From Azorinus chamasolen (taxonomy: Eukaryota; Mollusca; Bivalvia; Cardiida; Solecurtidae): a stretch of DNA of 64,000 nucleotides. Under the pieces are notes generated by a model. The model made no database searches, was not told the origin of the DNA, and saw only the letters and a list, made by a program, of their open reading frames with translations. A program made the position numbers and the translations under genes. Below are positions 30,720 to 43,400 of the stretch, piece after piece. Each line of letters begins with the position of its first letter. Positions within the stretch are counted from its first letter, which is position 1. The stretch lies in contig OY755241.1 of NCBI GenBank assembly GCA_963576725.1, positions 55,366,484-55,430,483 on the forward strand, read 5' to 3'.

Positions 30720-31185
30720 TTAACCATTTCTCCTGCTATAAACGTGTTTTGCGCATTTGCAAACAGACTAGACCCAGATCAAAGGGCTCATATAGGAGTC
30801 TTCTGATCAGGGTTTGCTCTGTTTGTTTATGAAATTATAATATGTCTCACTCTACAGTTTCTACCAATACCAAAACAACCCTGTCTACAATTGCCGTTAT
30901 AAAAAAAATCAGCTAATAAATATTCATGATGTTGTTACAGTAAAACCTCTCTATAGCGACCACTAAATTGTGTTAATTAGTTGGTATTTAGGGCAGGTGG
31001 ATGATGGATGCTTAAAGCAAAATGAAAGTAAAACAGAACGCTCCTATAGGAGCGTTCTGTTTTACTTTTACCTTGCTTTAAGCAACCCCCTGCCTTTAAC
31101 ACAAAATACTTGATGTAATTTAGTGACTGTTATAGAGAGGTTTTACTGTATTTCTTACAGAAAAACTGAACAACGAAAGGGTTAA
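30720..31185 (+). mobile_element. HP-A1 MITE with nested PG-2
   Basis: TTAACCATTTCTCCTGC to ACGAAAGGGTTAA; hairpin about 30759-30826. The distal flank is split at a TA by PG-2 (30936-31150) and resumes TTTCTTAC. Confidence 0.84.
30936..31150 (+). mobile_element. PG-2 MITE nested in HP-A1
   Basis: TACAGTAAAACCTCTCTATAG to AGAGAGGTTTTACTGTA; hairpin around GAACGCTCCTATAGGAGCGT. Confidence 0.92.
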
Positions 31186-31396
31186 TAACCGCTCATTTAC
31201 AGACCCAATACAAACTGAGCAGAGTATCGAACTGTTTAGATCCTGATAAGACACCGAGTTACTCCCCGCGTGTTTGTCCCCAGTGTAACAATAGCCCTAG
31301 AGTTACGTCATAGATAAACCTCTGCTGACATACTTTAGTAAAGGTTTAAGAAACACTAAATATTTTAAGGAGACACTGTTTACAATAATTTCAAGT

Positions 31397-31415
31397 ATGG
31401 TGATCCTAACCCAAG
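31397..31415 (+). CDS. LU-EGF exon 1: start codon
   Basis: ATGGTGATCCTAACCCAAG then a strong donor GTAAGT. Phase 1 joins exon 2 to give [20 protein letters not shown], a signal-peptide-like start. Supported only by phase, donor and the hydrophobic product. Confidence 0.68.
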
Positions 31416-34400
31416 GTAAGTTTGGTAGTTTTCCTCTAAACGTTTCAACGTTGTTGTTTTTTTTCTCTTTTCGCATTGTTGCTCTCGCTGCCGAAGTCTT
31501 GCTGCCTCAGTGGTCAGAATTTGCGTACCGCACAACAGGTATTAGGTGCTTATGTGGCGATCGTAAAAATGTCGTCCCGTACTTCTTCTCAGTGTTCTCA
31601 GTGGTTCATTCGGAATCATGATTTCCACTGCTTTTAATAATGGAAAGTGAATGGCAGCTTAACCCATTCCCTCATATTGACGACTTTTGACGCCTCTGAA
31701 AAGTCACTTTGTGATACCATTGTGATAAATAGAGCATTTGCTCCTATAGGAGCAAATGCTCTATTTATCACAATGGTTTCAAACTACAAAATTCTAAAAT
31801 GTTTCCTTATCTCTAGTTAATGCTCCTTTTCGGTAGATTTATACAAAGAGGTTGTATCTAAAATAGCCTATGACGTAATGCATCTAAAAATAGCCTATGC
31901 GGTAAAGGGTATGTTCACCCTGTATATGTTCATATTTCATGCAAGAATAATGATATCATTACTATTCGATTAATGGTATGTAAACGCGACATTTTTGTTC
32001 AGGCTGAAACTGTAGAATCATATCTATATTATGCTACATGTATAAGCAAACAGGGCAGACCCTGATCAGACGGCTCCTATAGGAGCCGTCTGATCTGGCT
32101 CTATTCGGTTTGCAAATGCGTGAAAATACGTATATTTTTATATGAGGGAAAGGGTTAAGCCGGTGCAAGGAACATAAGTAGTGATGTACTTCTAATATCT
32201 GCTATTTTATAGACTCAGTAAAACCGAATTCGCAATTTTCTATTTTCGCATAGCTGCTTTTGCTTTCGAAGGATTTCCTTCTTTCAGAATGTGTGTGAGT
32301 GTCAGTAAACTCCTGAATAAAGGTAGCATATGTCTTTAAGACTCTTTCCTCCATAAATACGCCTTTCTACGCCTCTGTAAAAGTCACTCTTTGTAACCAT
32401 TGTGGTAAATAGAGCATTTGCTCCCTTGGAGCAAATGCTCTAATTATCACAAAGGTTTAAATACTACACAATTCTATTTGTTTCCTTTTCTCTAGTAAAT
32501 TCTCGAGGCCGGATCTAAAAATAGCCTATGATGGAATGGGTTAAATAAGATCTGTCTTTGTAGGTCGCATTAGGAGGATAACTGTATTTTAAAACACAAT
32601 TAACCCTTTCGCTGCCAATGCCGAGTAACTCGGCGTCTCATCAGGATCCAAATTGTTTATTACTGTTACTATATTTTTAAACAAAAATGTAGAAAAAAAA
32701 ATGAAAATTTGTAGCAGACGACAAACTTAGCAGACGACAGAATTTGGCAGCGAAAGGGTTAAAGTCATAAAGTTTGGATCCTGATGAGACACCGAGATAC
32801 TTGACGTCACATCTGGATCAAAACTGTTTGCAAAGGTTTACATATTCCAGACGACAAAATATGACAGCGAACGAGTTAAAATCTGAATTAGAATAAATTT
32901 TCTTTTAAAACGTTCTCGGCATACATACACACTATGAATAGAACATATATTAGATCAACATCTTAGAATGTACTATACACATATTCTGCATGACAAGAAT
33001 ATTATAAATAAAATGCATATGTAAAAACAATGAAGTATAAAACACTTATATTTGTTTTCAGTTTCAGCCATCTTAATGTTCTTCCTTACCCATTCAGGTG
33101 AGTTTTCTGGGCTTCTAACATCTCCCTCTCTCTTTCTCTCTGTCTCCGTCTCTGTCTTTCTCTGTCTCTGTCTGTCTCTTTCTCTGTCTGTCTCTTTCTG
33201 TCTCTGTCTCTGCCTTTGTCGCTGTCGCTGTCTCTGTCTCTGTCAGTCTCTGTCTGTCTCTGTCTCTGCCTTTGTCGCTGTCTCTGTCTCTGTCTGTCTC
33301 TGTCTCTGTCTGTCTCTGTCTCTGTCTGTCTCTGTCGCTGCCTTTGTCGCTGTCTCTGTCTGTCTCTGTCTGTCTCTGTCTCTGTCTGTCTCTGTCTGTC
33401 TATGTCTGTCTCTGTCTGTCTCTGTCTCTGTCTGTCTCTGTCGCTGCCTTTGTCGCTGTCTCTGTCTGTCTCTGTCTGTCTCTGTCTCTCTCTGTCTCTG
33501 TCTGTCTATGTCTGTCTCTGTCTGTCTCTGTCTCTGTCTGTCTCTGTCGCTGCCTTTGTCGCTGTCTCTGTCTGTCTCTGTCTCTGTCTCTGCCTTTGTC
33601 GCTGTCTCTGTCTGTCTGTCTCTGTCTCTGTCTCTGCCTTTGTCGCTGTCTCTGTCTCTGTCTGTCTCTGTCTGTCTCTGTGTGTCTCTGTCTCTGTCTG
33701 TCTCTGTCTCTGTCTGTCTCTGTCTGTCTATGTCTGTCTCTGTCTGTCTCTGTCTCTCTCTGTCTCTGTCTGTCTATGTCTGTCTCTGTCTGTCTCTGTC
33801 TCTGTCTCTGCCTTTGTCGCTGTCTCTGTCTCTGTCTGTCTCTGTCTGTCTCTGTGTGTCTCTGTCTCTGTCTGTCTCTGTCTCTGTCTGTCTCTGTCTC
33901 TGCCTTTGTCGCTGTCGCTGTCGCTGTCGCTGTCTCTGCCTCTGCCTCTGTCTGTCTCTGTCTGTCTATGTCTGCCTCTGTCTGTCTCGTCTCTGTCTCT
34001 GTCTCTGCCTTTGTCGCTGTCTCTGTCTCTGTCTGTCTCTGTCTGTCTCTGTGTGTCTCTGTCTCTGTCTGTCTCTGTCTCTGTCTGTCTCTGTCTCTGC
34101 CTTTGTCGCTGTCGCTGTCGCTGTCGCTGTCTCTGCCTCTGCCTCTGTCTGTCTCTGTCTGTCTCTGTCTGTCTCTGTCTGTCTCTGTCTCTGTCTGTCT
34201 CTGTCTGTCTATGTCTGCCTCTGTCTGTCTCTGTCTCTGTCTCTGTCTCTGCCTTTGTCGCTGTCTCTGTCTCTGTCTGTCTCTGTCTGTCTCTGTGTGT
34301 CTCTGTCTCTGTCTGTCTCTGTCTCTGTCTGTCTCTGTCTCTGCCTTTGTCGCTGTCGCTGTCGCTGTCGCTGTCTCTGCCTCTGCCTCTGTCTCTGTCT

Positions 34401-37400
34401 CTGTCTCTGTCTCGTCTCTGTCTCTGTCTCTGTCTCTGCCTGTCTCTGTCTCGTCTCTGTCTCTGTCTCTGCCTTTGTCGCTGTCGCTGTCTCTGTCTCT
34501 GTCTGTCTCTGTCTGTCTCTGGCCCTGTCTCTGTCTCTGTCTCTGTCTCTGTCTCTGCCTTTGTCTCTGTCGCTGTCTCTGTCTCTGTCTCGTCTCTGTC
34601 TCTGTCTGTCTCTGTCTCTGTCTCGTCTCTGTCTCTGTCTCTGTCTCTGTCTCTGTCTGTCTCTCTGTCTCTGTCTCTGCCTCTGTCTCTCTCTGTGTCT
34701 CTGTCTCTGTCTCTCTCTGTCTCTGTCTCTCTCTTTAGACAAGAATACTGATCTAGATATACATTGATTGCAAACCTACAATCCATATGTAGGCCTTTAC
34801 CAAAACCCATATAAGGCCGTCACATTAGAATTTAATCTTAATATTTAATAATCCCGTCATATTAGAATTTAATCTTAATATTTGCTCGCTGATCGATCAT
34901 GAACATGTGCTGATGATGTCCAGCGTAAATTGTTTTGGTCCGATTCCCATCACTACCAAACTGTATCCAACACTTATCAACGGCTATCACACTCACATAT
35001 GGTGCCGTAAAGTTAATATCATCTTGCGATGCATTTAAAAACTTACTATGAATCCTTTCCCTTATGTAAGCGCATTTTCGCGTATCTGCAAACAGAGTAG
35101 ACCCTGATCAGACGGCTCCTATAGGAACCGTCTGATCAGGGTCTGCTCTGTTTGCTTATGGTGTAATATAGATCTGATTCTACAGTTTCTGCCTCAGTCA
35201 AATGTCCTGTGTTCATATGGAATTATAAAATAAATATGTTATTAGTATTCATGACGTCATTATTTCTGACATGAATATACAACAGGGAAGGGTTAAGTAT
35301 TTACTTCATCTACATTTGTGTTTTACATCTACACGTGTTTGCAAACAGAATACACCGAGATCAGAGTCTGCTCTATTTGCTATCGAAATACATATCAGAG
35401 CTGCAGGTACAGATACGTAAAGATGCTTACACGAATACTAAACTTGTCATTTCTCCACCAAACTCTATGTTGCGACCACTCTTTAGAATCGTCTCTTCGA
35501 GACGATTCTAAAGAGTGGTCACAACATAGGGTTTACTGGAAAAATAAAGAAGTTTTTTTTCTTCTAGAAAATGGTTTAATTTATGCATATTATCTGAACC
35601 TCTGCATATGTGATACAGATCTGATTCTACAGCTTATGCCATGCTCAAACATTGTGTGTTCATTCTCTATCATCAATAATCGTTTAATCAATATTGCGTC
35701 ATGATGGTGTCATTCTTTTCCCTTACATGGATATCTTACATGTAATAAAGAGCTAAAGTAGATATCTGAATTTTGTTCAGCCTCAGGCGCAGCCCCACAG
35801 ATGTGCTTCAACTGCACCAGGTCCAGTTCGACGCAATGCAAAGACTTCTACCCATGCGGAGCCGGTCAGGTACAGTCAAGGGACACCCCATCACTCTACT
35901 CCTACCATGAGAAACGCCTAATAGATTATATTAGATGGCATTCTGTCATTAACCATTTCCCTTATGTAAGCACATTTTAACGCACCTGCAAACAAAGTAC
36001 ACCCAGATCAGACAACTCCTATATGACTGCTCTGCTCTGTTTGCTATGTGTTATATATATCTGATTCTACAGCTGCTTCCTGAGCCAAAATGTCATGTAT
36101 TCATATGCCATTATAAAAAATTCATTAGTATTCATGACGTCATTATTTCCCATTTGAATTATCATCAGGGAAAGGGTTAACCTATTCACTTATTTTACTA
36201 TCATATTATATACAGTTGAACCTCGATATTACAAACTCGGATAACCCGAACTTCTATAGAACTTCGGTTAACCCTTCGCTTGCTGAATTTTAAAATACAT
36301 TTCTCCTTCTTTACCCAAGCCCTGTTGTATAATTACATACATCTTCTCTGTGTACAAGTATTTCGCTATGCAATCACTGCTGTGGAGTGCACTGGTTGCA
36401 CGATCATTTGTAAATAGTGCAGACCCTGATGAGACAGCTCCTGCAGGAGCTGTCTCATCTGGGTCTTCACTATTTACAGGTAGGTATATTGATGTGAACA
36501 GCAAGCGAAGAGTTAAAGATTATATCCTTTCACACTTTTGTAACACACAATAAATTCACGACGTTACATATCTATAAAGACATGCAACAGCTTGATGCAG
36601 GTCGCAATTAATGCTGAAAGCTCCTACGGGAGCTTTCAGCATTACTTGCAACCTGCAATAAGCTATTACAACGGGAATGGTTCCAAGATATGCATGAAGT
36701 AATATCTTCATGAATATTCATCACCTTGATTTAATAATGTAAACGTTTCAAGGAAATTGCAGGATCAGCTCTACATAAATCCATAACCAAACAGAGTAGA
36801 CCATGACCAGGCGGTTCCTATTGGAGGTGTCTGGTCTGGGTCTACTCTGTTTGTGACAAGGCGTTACTGTGAGGGAAAGGGTTAGGTTAGTGGATGAATT
36901 TTATTGTTATTAACCCTTTCCTTCATATAAATGCGTGTTCAAGCATTTGCAAACAGAGTAGGCATAGATCAGACGGCACCTATAGGAGCCGTTTGATCAG
37001 GGTCTGCTCTGTTTGCTAATAGAATTTGAAATATCTGTTTCTTTACTTTATAAAATGGCTTCTGTCCACGAATATTCAATAGGTATTGGAATTTGTAAAA
37101 TTCATAGAACAGTGACAGGGTTTAGCAAACAGTGCAAATCCTTAACTTGGTGAGCAATCTGATCTGGGTATACATGTACACTGTTTGTACGTGCCAGTAA
37201 ACTCTTTTCCCACACTCAATGGGCTAAATCTGACTTTTGTAACATGCTTCGTTTCCACGTGAAGGAAATACATGCTGGTGATTGGTATAGCAAATATTGC
37301 AGGCCATTATCAAAGGGCTACTTTAGGGGCATTCTGGTTTGGATCACCGCTATTTGGCCGAACCCCTTTTTGTGGGATCGCAAGGGTAAATGGGGTTATA

Positions 37401-40400
37401 ACATTACAGTAAAACCCCTCTAATACGACCATCTAAAAGAGGTATACTTCTGGGTGGTAGAGGCAGGTGGTAGCTTAATGCAGGACAAAGGTAATGCAGA
37501 AAGCTCCCAGAGGAGCTTTCTACATTACTTTTGCCCTGCATTAAGCAACCACCTGCTCATAAAGACACAAATGTTTATTCATTAAGTGGTCGCTTTAGAG
37601 GGGTTCTAATGTACAACATTAAGACAGAGCTGTTGAAAAGACACATATACAGAAAAACTCTCTAAACCGGACGTTCAAATTTGTATCAATGCCGGTCTTT
37701 AAGACAGGTGGAAGCTTAATGCAGGATGGGAGCTTTCTGCATGGCTCTCACCCTGCATTAAGCAACTACCTGCTTGACTATTTGCCCCATGAATATTAAT
37801 GTAAGAAATTATGAAATCACGAATGCAATTTTAATCATGTTTTATAATGGCATATGAACAAAGCATATTTTGGCTCAGACAGAAACTGTAGAAACTTACA
37901 GTAACACTCCTCTAAACCGGATGTTATATTTAGTATAAAGATCGGTCTTGGAGACAAATGGCAGCTTAATGCGGGGTGAATGTCATGCAGAAAGCTCCTC
38001 TAGCATCTTCCTGCATGATTTTCACCCAACATTAAGCAACCACCTGCCTAGACGTATCTAAATTCTTCTCTACTAAAATACTGGTTTAGATAGGAATTTA
38101 CTGTATATCTATATCAACCCTTCGCTTGCTATTCACTTCAATATAACTACCTGTAAATAGTGAAGACCCAGATGAGACAGCTCCTGTAGGAGCTGTCTCA
38201 TCAGGGTATGCACTATTTACATTGATTGTGCAACAAGTGCACCCCACAGCAGTGATTGCACAGCGAAATACTTGTACACAGTGAAGATGTATGTAATTAT
38301 ACATCAGGGCATGTGTAAAGGAGAAATGTATTTTAAAATTCAACAAGTGAAGGGTTAAAGATACAGAAGTTGGTAGGAAAATTAATACAGCAACTGTTTT
38401 TGTTCGAGTCTATATTCAACTCGCATATGCAGCTGCAAGTTACCAGTTAATTGTTTACTGGTTGCGTTTGATTAAAAAAAGTGTGTCTAAATTCGCAACA
38501 AGTTCTATTTTCGTATCAGTTCCTTTAACCCATTCCCTCATAGGCTAATTTTAGATCCAACCTCTTTGAATAAATTTACCGAAAAGGAGAATTTACTAGA
38601 AAAAATGACACATTTAGAATTGTAGAGATTTGAAACAATTGTGATAAATACAGCATTTACTCCTAGGAGCAAATGCTCTATGTATCACACTGGTTTCAAA
38701 AAGTGATTTTTTTAAAGAGACGTCATGTTGAATGAATGGGTTAATGGTTTGCTGAGAACGAAGTACGTTTGCTTTACAGAAATGTTTCAAAGAAGTTGTG
38801 GAGACGGACACGGGTGATGCAAATTACGCTTGGGGTTGTGCCTCGTCACAGGTATCGTCAATATTCCTTAACAACATTATCTCATGAATGGATAGTCATG
38901 TCAGAAATAATGACGTCATAAATGTTTACTGGCTGACTATAAATGATAGATACACACATTATGGAAATTGTAGAATAAGACATACAGATGGGGCCGCACT
39001 CTTCTTGCAAAAGTGCTAAAAGGAGTCTTTATCAGGAAATAATAACAACGAACATATGAAAAAGTACAAACATGGAGGATCTTGCATGAATGTTCATTAC
39101 AAATTGATTTTATGAAACGAGCTTACTATAATAATATGACACGAGCTTTCTATTTATCACATAGCCCTTAAAAGTGCCCTACAAAGTGAAACAGGCTATA
39201 GCTGACGCCATTGTTTAAAGCGTCGGCGCAAATGCAGCCCATCGATTGGCTAACGTTTAAATGACGTCAATGACGCCATGCAGGTGTTCTCTTTAATATT
39301 CATTATCTGCTCTGATCTAATATTTCGACAACTAAGGGCCTTTTTCAAAGATTATTATGAAATGATAATCTTTGGAAAAGGCCCTTAGTGGTCGAAATAT
39401 TAGATCAGAGCAGTTCAAGTATTTATGTATTATATTAATTCCCTATTTTGGAATATTTTCTTCATTGTGTATTCGTTATCGACCGGATTCAAACTGCTCA
39501 TTTGCATAAAAATGCACTAGTACTTTTCCTCGGTTTACGGCACTCTGTTTCGGCACTCCCACGCCGAAGATTATGTTATAAATATACTTTCGCCCCAATT
39601 AGTGATCAACTCTGTACACTTTACTTCATTGGCTGCTACAATGTGCATTTTTTCACAAGATAGGCTGCTATACTAACGCCAAATAATAGGCCAGCCATCG
39701 ACCCTTAACGCTTTCCCTGTTCAATGTTTATTAAAAATTTCAATACCTATTGACTATTCATGGACAAAATGGGTTTAGTGAAATATGAAAGGTTGAACAA
39801 TGTAGCCATTTTAAAAACTGAAGAAATAGATCTGTTCGTTAGCAAACAGAGCAGATCTTGGTCAGGCGGCACCTATAGGATCCGCCTGATCTGTGTCTTC
39901 TCCGTTTACAGATGTGTGAAAAGGTAAGGGTTACCTCCATCAATATTCATGTAGCAAATAATGATATTATGCATATTGATTAGCTAAATTCTTATAATGG
40001 CATATGAACGGAGGAGTGTTTTGCAAACAAAGCAGACCAAATCCTGCTGAAATTCCTCCTTAAGCAGGCGTCCGATCTGGTTCTGTTTTCAAAGGCGTTT
40101 AAAGACGCCAACATCAGACAAAGCGATGAACAAGTTACTATTGGCATATGTTATACATGTGTATGTATAACTAAAGAAATATGATTGAAAAAATGTCTAT
40201 TTCTTGTTTGCTTGGTAGGGTAGGCATCTCTTCACAAGACAGTCACTCATACTATAAGATGCCAATATGTCTGTGACGTCACCTTATCAAGTCAAACAGA
40301 GGCTCTCTGCTCAAATTCAGATCTGTTTAATTTTGCTTACGTCCAATTCGATTAAGTTTTTGAGAAACAGGGGTATTTTTCGATATAAGTTTAAATTGAC

Positions 40401-43400
40401 AACCTTCATAATAATGATAGAACATTACACTAATTAAGTTTTATGACATTATTGAAAATATGCGTTCATTGCAGGGACTTCCCCTTTAACAGTGGATTAA
40501 ACAAATTATATCTCGATGAGATGGGATGCCGGATTACTCGTCGTCTCATCTGGATCAAATTCAGTGGGGGGGTTAGCTAGCGATACGCATTTACGCACGT
40601 GCGTAACGCACGTGCGTAACATCAATCAGAAAGGTGAAAACATTATTATGGCCAAAATTAAACAAAAACTCGAAGGCTATAGGGGTAGACGTTGATAAAC
40701 GTTTTGCCTTGTCATGTAAGTTTTAACCAATTCCTTCATATTGACGCATTTTGACGCCTCTGTAAAAGCCACCTTTTGAAATTATTGTGATAAATAGAGC
40801 ATTTGCTCATATAGGAGTAAATGCTCTATTTATCACAACGGTTTCAGAACTACACAATTCTAAATTTCTCCGAGGGAACATGCCCCCCGGAATCATATAA
40901 CTATGTTGCGTACATTACTACGCTCCTGAAAGTTGTTTACAGATGTTAATTGGGTTGCTTTTAACGGTATAAGCGTTGATACATGTGTTTATTTATACAG
41001 CTCTGCAAGCTAGAGGAACACCTGAAGGAAACAAGGAAACGACTGAGCACGCAAAAATGCTTTCAATGCTGTGATGACAGCTTCTGCAACTTCGGACCCT
41101 GTACACAAGGTATTGACTCCGTTAACATTCATGTACCATGAAGCTTGTTACTTTATAAGTACAGAAAAACCTCTCTATAACGACCACTAAATTGTGTTAA
41201 TTATTTGGTATTTAGGGCATGTGGCCGCTTAAAGCAAGGTAAAAGTAAAACTATAGGAGCGTTCTGTTTTACTTTCACAATGCTTTAAGCAGCCACCCGC
41301 CTTTAACACAAAATACTGGATGTAATCTAGTGGCCGTTATAGAGAGGTCTTACTGTATTCTTGTAACAGTTACGCGGCTATATGGATATCACTTAGCACT
41401 AAATTCTATCATTACTGTGATGTCAGCTTCTGCAACACCTGGCCCTGTACACAAGATATTGATCCCGTTGACAAGTATCAAAATTATGGCCCTTTACTTT
41501 GTGAATATTCATGTAATAATTCACAGCTTATGGATATATTAACCCTTTCCTCCATGAATATGCATGTAAGGAATAATGACGTCATGGGTAAAATTAATAT
41601 ATTTTTTTTATAATAGAACATAGACACGTGAAGTTTTGGCCATGGCAGAAACTGTAGAATCTTATCTCTATTATATCATAAGCAAACAGAGCAGACCCTG
41701 ATCAGACGGCTCATATAGGAGCCGTCTGATCTGGGTCTACTCTGTTTGCGAAGGCGTAGAAATGTGTATTGATGGAGTACATGGTTAATTAACACTATAA
41801 ACGCCTTTGAAACTAAATGAATATCATTTTCCATCTACCATTTATAATCAATGTACAGCTGATCTAATTATATGTATAGGTCTAGATCTTCTGTACAATG
41901 ATGTTGAAACATTAAATTTGAAATGTGTTCCCAATTCTCGTCTATTCATCCTATTTCTGTCCTATGCTATTTGTAGACTTTTAGACCCAACATCTTTGAA
42001 TAAATCTACCGAAAAGGAACATTAACTATAGAAAAGGAGAGTTTTAGAATTGTGTAGTCTTGAAACCATTGTGATACATAGAGCATTTGCTCCATATGAG
42101 CAAATGCTCTATTTATCACAATGGTTTAAAAAATGTGAATTTTATAGAGGCAAAAAAAGCGTCACTAGGGTGTAATGTGTTAACCAATTAATTGCCGTTA
42201 ATGCAAACAGAGCAGGCCTTATCAGACGGCCCTGTAGGAACCTCTGGTTTGTCTCTACCCTGTTTGCAAATGGATGGTATACGTTTATATAAATAAAAAG
42301 GTTAAAAGATTAACTTCTTCATTTCTCCAACAAGCCCTATGTTATGTCCACTCTGTTCGTGACGATTAACCCTTTCGCCGCCAATGTCGCATAAATGCAC
42401 CACGACAAATAGTGCAGTCCCAGATCAAACGCCGCCTTTTCAAGGCGGCGTCTGACCAGGGACTTCACTTTTCGTCTCAAATTTTATTTCTATATCTGTG
42501 CTTTATTCCTTTGAAATTTGCATTTGTTTATCTCATTGTCTTATTTTACCAAATGATTTAATAAAAGTGGTTTGCAGACGACAATAAGAAATTTGGCGGC
42601 GAAAGGGTTAAAGAGATTCACTCTTTAGTGGTCACATCATAGGGTTTGGTGGAGAAATGACGATTTTATTATTTGAACATGCGCCTTTATCTATTGCTCT
42701 GAGTTAAAGTATTTCATCTGTTAAGAGCAGACTACTAAAATGCATGACAAAATTCATAGCTGTAAGCTACTTTATGCTTTGTAGACCTCAGTTTGCTGGT
42801 CGCGTTATTTTTTTTCATTTTACTGTAATTCTCTCTTAGATTACTGCTCCAAGGTAACCTGTTATCAGAACTCCACCTGCACGAACACACCGATCGGTCA
42901 CGTCTGCGCATGCCCGGCTGGATATACAGGGAGTCTTTGTGAAACGGGTTTGTAAATTTTCCACTATTATCTTAATACTGTTCTAAGACATCCACTAGTT
43001 TTTTATGGTTTTTTTTTAATTTTAACGCCTCTGTAAACGTCACTGATTGAAACCATTGTTATAAATAGCGCATTTGCTCCTATAGGAGCCCCGTGCACAG
43101 AAGAACCCCAGGAGACTTCCTCCACGTGTAATTATCTGGACGTCATGATATGACTGAAATATTATTAACCTTTCGCTTGCTATTCACGTCAATATACCTA
43201 CCTGTAAGTAGTGAATACCCAGATGAGACAGCTCATACAGGAGCTGTCTCATCAGGGTCTGCACTATTTACAAGTTGATTGTGCCACCAGTGCACTCCAC
43301 AGCAGCGATTGCACAGCGAAATACTTGTTCACAGTGGAGATATATGTAATTATACAACAAGACATGGGTTAAGAAGGAGAATTGTATTTTAAAATTCAGC

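Noticed and set aside
31397..31621. 74-codon frame read straight through from 31397
   Set aside because: A strong GTAAGT donor ends the exon after 19 bases; the read-through part has no similarity to anything recognised.
33029..33097. ATG at 33029 as the start of the LU-EGF protein
   Set aside because: Its frame reaches the exon end in the wrong phase for exon 3; the 31397 exon gives the right phase and a better signal peptide.
33052..34810. Very long open frames (360-571 codons) on both strands
   Set aside because: They lie in the CTCTGT repeat tract; absence of stops follows from base composition, and the products are pure L/S/V/C or R/D/T/E repeats.
36268..36553. Frames reading N-S-x-D-P-D-E-T-A and similar on both strands, here and at many other places
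   Set aside because: These are translations of HP-A, HP-C and HP-D hairpin arms; the same peptide recurs wherever the MITE lies.
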